From contig NZ_RCZP01000045.1 of the NCBI RefSeq assembly GCF_006438825.1, positions 1 through 37,647 on the forward strand: a DNA stretch of 37,647 nt, in the 5' to 3' direction. Of this stretch, positions 25,356 to 33,998 are shown piece after piece. The translations under genes were made by a program, and so were the position numbers. The DNA comes from Muricoccus nepalensis. GTDB lineage: Bacteria > Pseudomonadota > Alphaproteobacteria > Acetobacterales > Acetobacteraceae. Each line of letters opens with the position of its first letter. Position 1 is the stretch's first letter. The notes under the pieces are model-generated. The model was not told where the DNA came from and made no database searches. It was given only the letters and a program-made list of their open reading frames with translations.

Positions 25356-26099
25356 ATGCCGGACGCCACGCCCCCTCCCGAAGGCCAGGATCCCATCCGC
25401 GACCCGACCCGCGACCCCACCCTGGCCACCGCCGTCCACCGGCGGCTGCGCGAGGACATCCTGGCGGGCCGCCTGCCGCCCGGCCGGAAGCTCAAGCTCC
25501 GCGACCTCGCCGGCCGCTACGGCGCCGGCGCCTCCCCCATGCGCGAGGCCCTCTCGAAGCTCGCCGCGGAGGGGCTGGCGGAGCGGCTGGAGCACCGCGG
25601 CTTCCGCGTCGCCGCCGCCGCCCACGGCCAGCTCGAGGGCCTGATCCGCGCCCGCGTCCTCGCGGAATGCGCGGCGCTCGTGGAATCGATCCGCCGCGGC
25701 GACGCCGCCTGGGAGGAGGCGCTGCTGCTGGCCGAGCACCGGCTACGGCGCCAGGCCCGCTCCCTCGACCCCGGGCGCTTCACCACCAACCCCGACTGGG
25801 AGACCTGCCACCGGGGCTTCCACCAGGCGCTCCTCGCCGCCTGCGGGGCGCCGCCCCTGCTCGCCTTCTGCGAGCGCCTGCGCGAGGAGGCCGGGCGCTA
25901 CCGGGCGCTCGCCAACACGAAGGCCTACCCCAACCGGGACGTGGAGGCCGAGCACGCGGCCATCGCCCGCGCCGCCCTCGCCCGCGACGCCGAGGCCGCC
26001 GCCGCCCTCCTGGCCGAGCACTACGAGCGCACCGGCGCCCTCGTCGGCGCCGACCTCGGCCAGGATGCGGGCCAGGACATGGGCCAGGACCCGGGCTGA
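25356..26099 (+). CDS. GntR-family transcriptional regulator (FCD/FadR type)
   Basis: 247 residues. N-terminal winged helix (about 23-88) with LRDLAGRYGAGASPMREAL as the recognition region. The C-terminal FCD domain has histidines positioned for metal and acid binding (H156, H200, H222). Such proteins respond to organic acids. It is divergent from the FAH-fold/Liv run and upstream of the aldehyde oxidoreductase genes, so it probably controls one or both. ATG at 25356 chosen; the start is 111 bp from the divergent start. The C-terminus has a repetitive GQD tail. Confidence 0.9.
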   Translation: MPDATPPPEGQDPIRDPTRDPTLATAVHRRLREDILAGRLPPGRKLKLRDLAGRYGAGASPMREALSKLAAEGLAERLEHRGFRVAAAAHGQLEGLIRARVLAECAALVESIRRGDAAWEEALLLAEHRLRRQARSLDPGRFTTNPDWETCHRGFHQALLAACGAPPLLAFCERLREEAGRYRALANTKAYPNRDVEAEHAAIARAALARDAEAAAALLAEHYERTGALVGADLGQDAGQDMGQDPG

Positions 26100-26281
26100 G
26101 CGGCCGCCCGCGCGGGCGCGGGCCGACGCAACTGCGGGAGCCGTCCTCACGTTCCCACGCCAAGGAACGGAGGCTCCGACACGGAACGGACCCGGCCCAG
26201 GCCGGCCCGCGACGCGCTTCTCTGTCTGCCCGGCGCCCGCCGGGCCGCCTCCGGTGCCCAAGCCCCTTGCAGGACACCGTC

Positions 26282-26839
26282 ATGGCCGACCTCGACCTCC
26301 CCAGCCGCCAGGGCTTCGCCCCGGACGCGGCCCTCCCCACGGGCCTTCCCGGCGAGATCCCCCTCACGATCACCATCAACGGCGAGCGCCGCGACCTCCA
26401 CGTGCGCCCCTGGACCACCCTGCTCGACCTGCTGCGCGAGGACCTGCACCTCTACGGCACCAAGAAGGGCTGCGACCACGGCCAGTGCGGCGCCTGCACG
26501 GTGCTGGTGGACGGCCAGCGCATCAACTCCTGCCTCTCGCTCGCGGTCAGCCGCGACGGCTGTGAGGTGACGACCATCGAGGGCCTCGCCGCCCCGGATG
26601 GCGCCCTGCACCCCATGCAGCAGGCCTTCATCGAGCACGACGCCTTCCAGTGCGGCTACTGCACCCCCGGCCAGATCTGCTCGGCCGTCGGCCTCGTGAA
26701 GGAGGGCCACGCCCATTCCGCCGAGGAAATCCGGGAGGGGATGAGCGGCAATCTCTGCCGCTGCGGCGCCTACACGAACATCGTCGACGCCATCGGCGAC
26801 ATGCTGGCCCAAGAGACGAGCCAGGAGGCCGCGAAGTGA
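26282..26839 (+). CDS. Aldehyde oxidoreductase [2Fe-2S] subunit (PaoA/YagT-like)
   Basis: 185-residue small subunit of a xanthine-oxidase-family molybdenum enzyme. Plant-type [2Fe-2S] cysteines are at C64, C69, C72 and C84; the second cluster uses C124, C127, C159 and C161. The sequence strongly resembles E. coli PaoA (for example GTKKGCDHGQCGACTVLV). Unlike PaoA, the N-terminus shows no twin-arginine signal, so the enzyme is probably cytosolic. The next gene overlaps by 4 bp. Confidence 0.92.
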   Translation: MADLDLPSRQGFAPDAALPTGLPGEIPLTITINGERRDLHVRPWTTLLDLLREDLHLYGTKKGCDHGQCGACTVLVDGQRINSCLSLAVSRDGCEVTTIEGLAAPDGALHPMQQAFIEHDAFQCGYCTPGQICSAVGLVKEGHAHSAEEIREGMSGNLCRCGAYTNIVDAIGDMLAQETSQEAAK

Positions 26840-27852
26840 ACCGCTTCTCCTACGCCCGCCCCGGCAGCGTGGCCGAGGCCGTGCGCGAGGTGGCCGCGCC
26901 CGCCTCCAAGGTCCTCGCCGGCGGCACCAACCTCGTCGACCTCATGAAGTACAACGTGGAGCGCCCCGCGCACCTCGTGGACGTGACGCGGCTGCCCGGC
27001 CTGAAGGCGATCGAGGAGACGGGGGAGGGGGGGCTGCGCATCGGCGCGCTGGTGACCAACACCGCGCTCGCCTACGACCCGCGCGTGCAGGAGCGCTACC
27101 CGCTGCTCTCCTCCACCATCCTGGCCGGCGCCACCGCGCAGCTCCGCAACGCCGCGACCACCGGCGGCAACCTTCTCCAGCGCACGCGGTGCTACTACTT
27201 CTATGACGCCGCCACGCCCTGCAACAAGCGCGTGCCCGGCAGCGGCTGCCCCGCCATTGGGGGCGTGAACCGCATCCACGCCATCCTCGGCACCTCCGAG
27301 CAGTGCATCGCGACCCACCCCTCCGACATGGCGGTGGCGATGGCGGCCCTGGAGGCCGTGATCCGCGTCTCCGGCCCGGGGGGCGAGCGCGACATCCCCA
27401 TCGCCGAGTTCCACCGCCTGCCCGGCGACACGCCGGAGCGCGACACCAACCTCGGCGCGGACGAGATCATCGTCTCCGTCGAGCTGCCGGCCCCGCGCTT
27501 CGCGACGAACTACACCTACCTCAAGCTGCGCGACCGCCTCTCCTACGCCTTCGCCCTCGTCTCGGTCGCGGCCGCGCTCGACATGGACGGCGGCACGGTG
27601 CGCGAGGCCCGCATCGCGCTCGGCGGCGTAGCCCACAAGCCCTGGCGCGTGCCCGAGGCCGAGGCCCTGCTGAAGGGGGTGGTGCCCGAGCGCGGCGCCT
27701 TCTCCCTGGTGGCCGACCGGATCCTGGAGGGCGCCCAAGGCTTCGGCGGGAACAGCTTCAAGATCGACCTCGCCCACCGCGCCATCCTCCGCGCCCTCTC
27801 CCAGGCGGCGGCCGGCACGCCGCAGTCCCAGACCGACAAGCGCATCCAGTAG
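26836..27852 (+). CDS. Aldehyde oxidoreductase FAD subunit with extra Fe-S motif (PaoB/YagS-like)
   Basis: 338 residues. FAD-binding AGGTNLVDLMK (28-38) and TTGGNLLQRTRC (108-119). Cysteines C119, C129, C138 and C157 match the additional [4Fe-4S] insert that marks the PaoB type, separating it from plain CoxM-type subunits. GTG start at 26836 in a GTGA overlap with the small-subunit stop, with AGGAGG upstream. Confidence 0.92.
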   Translation: MNRFSYARPGSVAEAVREVAAPASKVLAGGTNLVDLMKYNVERPAHLVDVTRLPGLKAIEETGEGGLRIGALVTNTALAYDPRVQERYPLLSSTILAGATAQLRNAATTGGNLLQRTRCYYFYDAATPCNKRVPGSGCPAIGGVNRIHAILGTSEQCIATHPSDMAVAMAALEAVIRVSGPGGERDIPIAEFHRLPGDTPERDTNLGADEIIVSVELPAPRFATNYTYLKLRDRLSYAFALVSVAAALDMDGGTVREARIALGGVAHKPWRVPEAEALLKGVVPERGAFSLVADRILEGAQGFGGNSFKIDLAHRAILRALSQAAAGTPQSQTDKRIQ

Positions 27853-27865
27853 AAGGGGAAGCACC

Positions 27866-30112
27866 ATGCACGAGACCCATTTCGGCTCCCCCCGCAGCCG
27901 CGTCGACGGCCCGTTGAAGGTGACCGGCGCCGCCCCCTACGCCGGCGAGTTCACCGCGCCCGACCTGGCCCACGGCTACGTCGTCTCCAGCGCCATCGCC
28001 AAGGGGCGGATCACCCGCATCGACACGAAGGACGCGCTCGCCGTGCCCGGCGTGGTGCAGGTCTTCACCCACGAGAACCGCCCGCGCACCGCCTTCCGCA
28101 GCAACGCCTACCAGGACGAGGTGGCGCCCCCCGGCAAGCCCTTCCGCGCGCTCTACGACGAGACGATCGTCTACAGCGGCCAGCCCGTCGCCCTCGTCGT
28201 GGCCGAGGACTTCGAGATCGCCCGCTACGCCGCCTCCCTCGTCCGCGTGACTTACGAGGCCGAGGCGCACGAGACCGACCTCGAGAAGGTGCAGGCCAAG
28301 GCCTACGTGCCGCCGGTGAAGCGCCAGGGCATCTCGCCCCCGCCCAAGCCCCGCGGCGATTCCGAGGCCGCCTTCGGCGCCTCGCCCGTCACCGTCGAGG
28401 CCGGCTACCGGATCGCGGTCGAGCACCACAACCCCATGGAGCCCCACGCGACCACCGTGGTCTGGGAGGGCGACGAGCGGATCACCGTCCACGACAAGAT
28501 CCAGGGCGCGCAGAACAGCCAGTCCTACATCACCGCCGTCTTCGGCCTGCCGCAGAAGGACGTGCGCGTGGTCTCGCCCTTCATCGGCGGCGCCTTCGGC
28601 TCGGGGCTGCGGCCGCAGTACCAGCTCTTCCTCGCGGTCATGGCCGCGCTGGAGCTCAAGCGCTCCGTCCGCGTGGTGCTGACGCGCGACCAGATGTTCA
28701 CCATGGGCTACCGCCCGGACGGCCTGCAGAACGTGGCGCTCGGCGCGAACCAGGACGCGACGCTGCAGTCCATCCGCCACGACCTGATCGCCAACACCTC
28801 CACCTTCGAGGACTACCAGGAGGCGACGGTCAACTGGTCGGCCATGCTCTACCACTGCGACAACGTCACCACGACGCACAAGCTGGCCAAGACCGACCTC
28901 TACACCCCCGCCGACATGCGCGCCCCGGGGGCGCCGACGGGCCTCTTCGCCATGGAATCCGCCATGGACGAGCTCGCGCACAAGCTCGGCGTCGACCCCG
29001 TCACGCTCCGCCTGCGCAACTACGCCGACATCGACGAGTCCACGAACAAGTACCACACGAGCAAGGAGCTGCGCGCCGCCTACCAGCTCGGCGCCGAGCG
29101 CTTCGGCTGGTCGAAGCGCAACCCGAAGCCCCGCTCCATGAAGGAGGGGCGGGAGCTCATCGGCTGGGGCATGGCGTCGGGCGCCTGGGAGGCGCAGATG
29201 GCCCAGACCTCCGCCCGCGCGACCCTGACCGCCGACGGGCGGCTGGAGGTGGCCTGCGCCACTGCCGACGTCGGCACCGGCACCTACACCATCCTGACGC
29301 AGATCGCGGCCGACGCGCTGGGCCTGCCGATGGAGAAGGTGACGACGAAGCTCGGCGACTCCTCCCTGCCGAAGTCCCCGGTCGAGGGCGGCTCTTGGAC
29401 GGCGGCCTCCGCGGGCTCGGCGGTGGAACTGGCCTGCCACAAGGTGCGCGAGACCCTGTTCAAGAGCGCCCGCGGCCTGGACCACTCGCCGCTGGCCAAC
29501 GCCGACATCGAGCGCGTCACCTTCCACGGGGAGCGGATCGCGCTCGTCTCGGACTCCTCGCGCTTCGTGACCCTGGCCGACGCCCTCAAGGCCGCCGGCG
29601 TCGAGAAGATCGAGGCGGAGGAGACCGCCTCCCCGAGCAAGCTGACCCAGATGCGCTACAACTCCTTCACCCACTCCGCCGTCTTCGTGGAGGTGCGCGT
29701 GGACGAGGAGCTGGGCCAGGTGCGGGTCACGCGCATCGTGGACGCGGTGGCGGCGGGGCGCATCATCAACCCGAAGACCGCCCGCTCGCAGATCATGGGC
29801 GGCGTCGTCTTCGGCATCGGCATGGCGCTGCACGAGGAATCCATGCCCGACCACAACCTCGGCCGCTTCATGAACCACAACCTCGCCGAGTACCACGTGC
29901 CCGTGAACGCCGACGTCCACGACATCGAGGTGATCTTCGTCGAGGAGCACGACACGCTGACCAGCCCGCTCGGCGTGAAGGGGCTCGGCGAGATCGGCAT
30001 CGTCGGCACGGCGGCGGCCATCGCCAACGCCGTGTTCCACGCGACCGGCAAGCGCATCCGGGAGCTGCCGATCACGATCGACAAGGTGATCGGCACGGCC
30101 GAGGCGGCCTAG
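27866..30112 (+). CDS. Aldehyde oxidoreductase molybdenum-binding subunit (PaoC/YagR-like)
   Basis: 748 residues. Binds the molybdopterin cofactor and carries the active site. [15 protein letters not shown] (about 242-256), [49 protein letters not shown], and the catalytic glutamate in [10 protein letters not shown] (about E709). Oxidises aldehydes, probably aromatic ones as in PaoABC, to acids with water as the oxygen source. GGGGAAG precedes the ATG. No XdhC/PaoD-type maturation gene is adjacent. Confidence 0.93.
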   Translation: MHETHFGSPRSRVDGPLKVTGAAPYAGEFTAPDLAHGYVVSSAIAKGRITRIDTKDALAVPGVVQVFTHENRPRTAFRSNAYQDEVAPPGKPFRALYDETIVYSGQPVALVVAEDFEIARYAASLVRVTYEAEAHETDLEKVQAKAYVPPVKRQGISPPPKPRGDSEAAFGASPVTVEAGYRIAVEHHNPMEPHATTVVWEGDERITVHDKIQGAQNSQSYITAVFGLPQKDVRVVSPFIGGAFGSGLRPQYQLFLAVMAALELKRSVRVVLTRDQMFTMGYRPDGLQNVALGANQDATLQSIRHDLIANTSTFEDYQEATVNWSAMLYHCDNVTTTHKLAKTDLYTPADMRAPGAPTGLFAMESAMDELAHKLGVDPVTLRLRNYADIDESTNKYHTSKELRAAYQLGAERFGWSKRNPKPRSMKEGRELIGWGMASGAWEAQMAQTSARATLTADGRLEVACATADVGTGTYTILTQIAADALGLPMEKVTTKLGDSSLPKSPVEGGSWTAASAGSAVELACHKVRETLFKSARGLDHSPLANADIERVTFHGERIALVSDSSRFVTLADALKAAGVEKIEAEETASPSKLTQMRYNSFTHSAVFVEVRVDEELGQVRVTRIVDAVAAGRIINPKTARSQIMGGVVFGIGMALHEESMPDHNLGRFMNHNLAEYHVPVNADVHDIEVIFVEEHDTLTSPLGVKGLGEIGIVGTAAAIANAVFHATGKRIRELPITIDKVIGTAEAA

Positions 30113-30122
30113 CCGCGCCGGT

Positions 30123-30148
30123 GCCGGCGGGGCAGGGGTCCCGCCGGC
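30123..30148 (+). terminator. Hairpin after the aldehyde oxidoreductase genes
   Basis: A perfect 9-bp stem, GCCGGCGGG (30123-30131) with CCCGCCGGC (30140-30148), and an 8-base loop. It starts 10 bases after the stop codon. There is no T tract. Confidence 0.45.
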
Positions 30149-30216
30149 GCCATCAACTGTTCGTCAACGCCGCTCCGGCAGGATGCGGCCTCGCCGAACA
30201 GGAAGTCCGCCCGCTT

Positions 30217-31884
30217 ATGATGTTGAGAACCCGAGTCGTGGGCGCGATGATCGCCTGCGCCCTCGTGATCGCCGGCCTTGGCGGCTTCATGGCCCATCGC
30301 GTCTCGGCCATCGGCCAGCACGCGGCCTTCATAGCGACCAACTGGCTGCCCAGCGTCGACCTTATCAGCCAGTCCTCGGAACGCCTGCAGGTCTTCCGCC
30401 AGTTCGTCCTGCGCCACATCCTCGCCCCCGACGGGCCGGGCAAGCAGGCGCTGGAGGAGAGCCTGACGGGCCTCCAGGGAGAGATCGACGGCTTCTTCGG
30501 CCGCTACGCCAGCCTCGTGACCGGCCCCGACGAGCAGCGCCTGCTCGAGGACGCCCAGCGCGGCTGGAAGGCCTTCGCCGCCCAGGTCGAGCCGGTGCTG
30601 GCCCTCTCCCGCGCCGGCCAGCCCGTCGCCGCCTTCGCCCGCTTCGGCCAGAACAACGAGCTCGCCCGCGCCGCCACCGCCTCCTTCGAGTCGCTCAAGA
30701 CCTTCAACCGGGAGGGCAGCCGGAAGGACGCGGCCCTGGTCACCGAGACCGCCACCGCGGCGATGATCGCGGGCGGCGCGGTCACGCTGGCCTCCATCCT
30801 CGGCGCCCTGGGCATGAGCGTCTGGCTCGTGGGCGGCGTCTCCCGCCCGATCCTGCAGACGGCGGAGCGGATGCGCCGGATCGCGGAGGGCGACCTCGCC
30901 ATCCCCGTCGAGGGCCGGGACCGCACGGACGAGATCGGCCACATGGCCCGCGCCCTGGAGGTCTTCCGCACCAACGCCGAGCGCGCGCGCGATCTGGCCG
31001 CCGCGCAGGACGCCGAGCGCCTGGCCAAGGAGAAGCGCGCCACCCGGCTCGCCGAGCTCGTCCGCGGCTTCGAGGGGCGCGTCGGGGAGATGGTCGGCGT
31101 GCTCTCCGCCGCCTCCACCGAGCTCGAGGCCACGGCCCGCAACATGGGCAGCACCGCCGAGCACGCCCGCTCCCAGGCCACCGAGGTGGCGGGCGCCGCG
31201 ACCGAGGCGAGCGGGGGCGTGCAGACCGTCGCCGCCGCGGCGGAGGAGCTGAGCTCCTCCATCCTCGAGATCAGCCGCCAGGTCTCCCAGGCCAGCCAGG
31301 TCGCGACCCGGGCGGTGGACACGGCGAACGAGACGAACGCCACCGTCCGCAACCTCTCCGAGGGCGCGAACCGCATCGGCGAGGTGGTGAACCTCATCAA
31401 CAACATTGCCGGGCAGACCAACCTCCTCGCGCTCAACGCCACGATCGAGGCGGCGCGCGCCGGGGAGGCCGGCAAGGGCTTCGCCGTGGTCGCCAGCGAG
31501 GTGAAGTCCCTCGCCGCCGAGACCGCCAAGGCGACCGAGGAGATCGGCCAGCAGGTCGGCCAGATCCAGGGCGCCACGCGCGGCGCGGTGGAGGCGATCG
31601 GGCTCATCCTGAGCACGGTGAGGGAGATCAGCGAGATCACCGTCGCCATCGCCGCCTCGGTCAAGGAGCAGAGCTCCGCCACCCAGGAGATCGCGCGGAC
31701 GGTGCAGCAGACCGCGCAGGCGACCGACCTCGTGGGCCACAGCATCGCCTCGGTGAGCCAGGCGGCCAGCGACACGGGCGCCGCCGCCACCCAGGTCCTC
31801 GCCGCCGCCTCGAGCCTCTCGACGCAGTCCGAGCACCTCACCGCCGAGGTGGGCGCCTTCACGCGCGACGTCCGGGCCGCCTGA
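30217..31884 (+). CDS. Methyl-accepting chemotaxis protein (second of two)
   Basis: 555 residues. TM1 (about 8-28), periplasmic helical bundle (about 29-180) with NWLPSV (42-47) and LRHIL (65-69), TM2 (about 181-206), HAMP (about 207-262), and the signalling tip [20 protein letters not shown] (400-419). The sensor shares the NWLPSV...LRHIL pattern with the receptor at 9275, so the two are paralogues. It follows the aldehyde oxidoreductase, so sensing of its substrate or product is conceivable. ATG at 30217 (another at 30220) after AGGAAG. It is convergent with the DUF2235 gene. Confidence 0.92.
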   Translation: MMLRTRVVGAMIACALVIAGLGGFMAHRVSAIGQHAAFIATNWLPSVDLISQSSERLQVFRQFVLRHILAPDGPGKQALEESLTGLQGEIDGFFGRYASLVTGPDEQRLLEDAQRGWKAFAAQVEPVLALSRAGQPVAAFARFGQNNELARAATASFESLKTFNREGSRKDAALVTETATAAMIAGGAVTLASILGALGMSVWLVGGVSRPILQTAERMRRIAEGDLAIPVEGRDRTDEIGHMARALEVFRTNAERARDLAAAQDAERLAKEKRATRLAELVRGFEGRVGEMVGVLSAASTELEATARNMGSTAEHARSQATEVAGAATEASGGVQTVAAAAEELSSSILEISRQVSQASQVATRAVDTANETNATVRNLSEGANRIGEVVNLINNIAGQTNLLALNATIEAARAGEAGKGFAVVASEVKSLAAETAKATEEIGQQVGQIQGATRGAVEAIGLILSTVREISEITVAIAASVKEQSSATQEIARTVQQTAQATDLVGHSIASVSQAASDTGAAATQVLAAASSLSTQSEHLTAEVGAFTRDVRAA

Positions 31885-31895
31885 GGCCCGGCGCC

Positions 31896-31907
31896 GCCCC
31901 TAGGGGC
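31896..31907. terminator. 12-bp palindrome at the junction of two convergent genes
   Basis: GCCCCTAGGGGC contains the DUF2235 stop codon (minus strand) and lies 11 bp after the receptor stop. A possible bidirectional terminator, but short and without a T tract. Confidence 0.25.
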
Positions 31908-33012
31908 CGAGGAGCCCCACCAGGTTCTTCGGCCGGTAGGGCTCCTGCTCCCCTTCCTTCATGGAATCATTGCCCAGCAGGGTGACCATCTGCCCGTACC
32001 GGGCCCGGACGCTCTCGTGCAGGCTCTCGTTGATGGGCCGGAGCGGGTTCCCGTTGGCGTCCATGGGCGTGTAGAGCCGCTCGAGCAGGCTCACCCGCGT
32101 CTCCGCGCCGGCGATCTGGCGGATGGTCGGCGTCAGCCGGTCCTTGCGCGACCAGTTGAGGCGGGATTCGTGCTGCGGCGCCAGCGGGTCCAGCGCCTCC
32201 CGCCGGGGCAGCATCTCCCAGTCCAGCACCAGCCCGGAGGCCTCCGCCTCCTGCGCCATCCAGAACAGCGGGATGTCGGAAAGGCGGTGGTCCCCGTAGC
32301 CGCCGCCGACGTCGGAATGGGCGCCCGCGAACCAGACCTGGCGGATGTCGCAGCCCGGCGGCACCGGCTCCGTCCAGAGCGTCGGCTCGAACTCGTCCCG
32401 GTGCTCGTCGATCGCCAGCGCGTGCCGGCCGCGCCGAATGATGCGCGACGGCGTGGTGTCGTGGAACTCGTACTTCCGCGCCGTCAGCTCGTTCAGCACC
32501 GTCCCCGGGATGCCGAGCGCCCCCACCGTGTCCCAGACGCCGAGGAAAGCGATCTCGACCTCGCGGTGGCAGTCTGAATTGTACTGCGAGCAGAAGTCGT
32601 CGGCCGAGCGGGTGTCGACGCTGCGGTAGTACTCCCAGGCCTTCGAGAGGTCGCCGAGCCGCTGCCGCTTCAGCAACCCGCAGCTCCCGATGAAGCCGAC
32701 CAGGCTCCGCGCCGTGAAGGCCCCGCGCGAGAAGCCGAAGAGGTGGATGCTGTCGCCCGGCACGTAGTTCTGCGCGAGGAACATGTAGCCCGAGCGGATG
32801 TTGTCATCCACGCCCTCGCCGGTTGCGCCCTCCAGCAGCTTCTGCAGCGCGATGCCGGTCGAGCCGACGCCGCGCAGGTAGAGGGTGAGCTGCGTCGGCT
32901 GCCCCTCCGGCCCCGCGCGGACCGCCCGGGCCATCCGGGCCACGTTGGTCTCGTCGCCCCGGCTGTCGGCGCTGTTCCAGGTTCCGTCGAAGCAGATGAC
33001 AAGTCGCTTCAT
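31900..33012 (-). CDS. DUF2235 alpha/beta-hydrolase (Tle1-like phospholipase family)
   Basis: 370 residues. N-terminal LVICFDGTWNSAD (4-16). The nucleophile motif is GFSRGAF with Ser95. Asp234 in GAHSDVGGGY and His332 in SLHESV complete a plausible catalytic triad. DUF2235 proteins include type VI secretion lipase effectors, but no VgrG, PAAR or immunity gene is adjacent, so a cytosolic lipase/esterase role is as likely. AAGGGA before the ATG. It lies 74 bp after imuA in the same direction and may be co-transcribed. Confidence 0.88.
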   Translation of the reverse strand: MKRLVICFDGTWNSADSRGDETNVARMARAVRAGPEGQPTQLTLYLRGVGSTGIALQKLLEGATGEGVDDNIRSGYMFLAQNYVPGDSIHLFGFSRGAFTARSLVGFIGSCGLLKRQRLGDLSKAWEYYRSVDTRSADDFCSQYNSDCHREVEIAFLGVWDTVGALGIPGTVLNELTARKYEFHDTTPSRIIRRGRHALAIDEHRDEFEPTLWTEPVPPGCDIRQVWFAGAHSDVGGGYGDHRLSDIPLFWMAQEAEASGLVLDWEMLPRREALDPLAPQHESRLNWSRKDRLTPTIRQIAGAETRVSLLERLYTPMDANGNPLRPINESLHESVRARYGQMVTLLGNDSMKEGEQEPYRPKNLVGLLGP

Positions 33013-33086
33013 GGCCGGCGTTCCCTTCTTGGCAACCGGGCCAGCCTGGAAGGTGGAGGCGCCCGGCGCAACAGGAACCGCAACGG

Positions 33087-33797
33087 TCAGTGCCGGCGCG
33101 TGCGCCGGGTCACATCGCTCTCCTCGCGCGCCTCCTCGTCCACCACCAGGCTCTCCATCCCCGCGCGCCAGGTGACCTGCCAGCTCCGCGGGCGCCCGGC
33201 GCGGCAGCGCAGCAGGTCCAGCGTCCATTGCGGGTCGCCGAGGTCGTGCATCGCCCCGCCCGCGCGCCCGGTGACGCGCCAGCGCGTGGTGGCCAGCGCC
33301 GGCCCCTCGTCGGCCTCGGCCTCCCGCAGCAGCAGCCCGATCCCCCCGCCCGTCTCCGCCGCCAGCTGCAGCCGGCGCATGGCGGTCGCGTCCGGCCGCT
33401 CCTCCATCAGCAGCACGGCCGAGACCGCGGGGCAGCGCAGCGCCTCCTCCGTCGCCCAGAGCGCGTCCACGTGGTTCCCCGGCTGCGCCACGATGAGGCG
33501 CGAGGGCGGCAGGCCGAAGCGCATGAGGCCGGGCGGCCAGGGATCGGGGTCGCGCGCGATCCAGAACACCGTGCCGCCGGAGCGCGCCATCAGCAGGGCC
33601 GCGAAGCCCACCGCCGCTCCCGCGCCGTCCGACAGGATCTCGTGCACCGCGGCGCGCGGCAGGCCGCCGCCGGGCAGGTCCCGGTCCATCTCGGGGCAGA
33701 GGGGGATGGCCGGCGGCTCCTCCCGCTCGGCCAGCCCCGCGCGCTCGATTCGCGCCACCCGCGCCCGCAGTGCCGCGAGAACGGCGTCACGATCCAT
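33087..33797 (-). CDS. imuA: ImuA-like protein (SOS mutagenesis accessory), without imuB/dnaE2 nearby
   Basis: 236-residue RecA/SulA-like protein. Features: PGGGLPRAAVHEI (about 42-54), a degenerate nucleotide-binding core, VFWIARDPDPWPPGLMRFG, LLMEERPDATAMRRLQLAAE, and the C-terminal LDLLRCRAGRPRSWQVTW that is typical of ImuA. ImuA normally works with ImuB and the DnaE2 polymerase in error-prone repair, encoded in one LexA-controlled operon. Here the next gene is a DUF2235 hydrolase. A LexA box lies 125 bp upstream. ATG at 33797 fits the family N-terminus; a longer frame to 33917 seems less likely. Confidence 0.82.
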   Translation of the reverse strand: MDRDAVLAALRARVARIERAGLAEREEPPAIPLCPEMDRDLPGGGLPRAAVHEILSDGAGAAVGFAALLMARSGGTVFWIARDPDPWPPGLMRFGLPPSRLIVAQPGNHVDALWATEEALRCPAVSAVLLMEERPDATAMRRLQLAAETGGGIGLLLREAEADEGPALATTRWRVTGRAGGAMHDLGDPQWTLDLLRCRAGRPRSWQVTWRAGMESLVVDEEAREESDVTRRTRRH

Positions 33798-33921
33798 TCC
33801 TGTTCCGTCTCCCGAATCGCGTCCTCTCGCGGAGTCGTCACATCGTTCGTTAAGCCCTTGCGAAAAATGGTCCGAAGGCGGAATGAGGCGTGGCCGGGGG
33901 GGCGAATCGGAGGGCATGCCC

Positions 33922-33936
33922 GTTCATACTATGTTC
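33922..33936. promoter_or_regulatory. LexA (SOS) box, GTTC-N7-GTTC
   Basis: GTTCATACTATGTTC matches the alphaproteobacterial LexA consensus GTTC-N7-GTTC perfectly. It lies in the 201-bp divergent region, 125 bp before the imuA start and 63 bp before the protease-like gene. The AT-rich centre contains -10-like hexamers on both strands (TACTAT and TAGTAT). Control of imuA is the natural reading; control of the divergent gene is also possible. Confidence 0.75.
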
Positions 33937-33998
33937 CTTTTTTGGCCGCACTCTTCCTCTGCGTGCCGTTCCGTCCTCGCGCTGGAGAGAGGGTTTCC

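Noticed and set aside
26105-26118. 14-bp GC palindrome after gntR
   Set aside because: Hairpin with almost no loop and no T tract; such palindromes are expected by chance at this GC content.
26151-26189. GTTCC-N8-GGAAC inverted repeat and two GGAACGG direct repeats upstream of the PaoA-like gene
   Set aside because: Short, with no match to the candidate operator near 25277 and no promoter elements around it. It does not fit GTTC-N7-GTTC either. Too weak to call a regulatory site.
31900-33012. DUF2235 protein as a type VI secretion effector
   Set aside because: No VgrG, PAAR, adaptor or immunity gene is adjacent, so only the family and catalytic residues are claimed.
33798-33860. A partial LexA-like GTCG-N7-GTTC closer to the imuA start
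   Set aside because: Mismatched half-site; the perfect box at 33922-33936 is a far better candidate.
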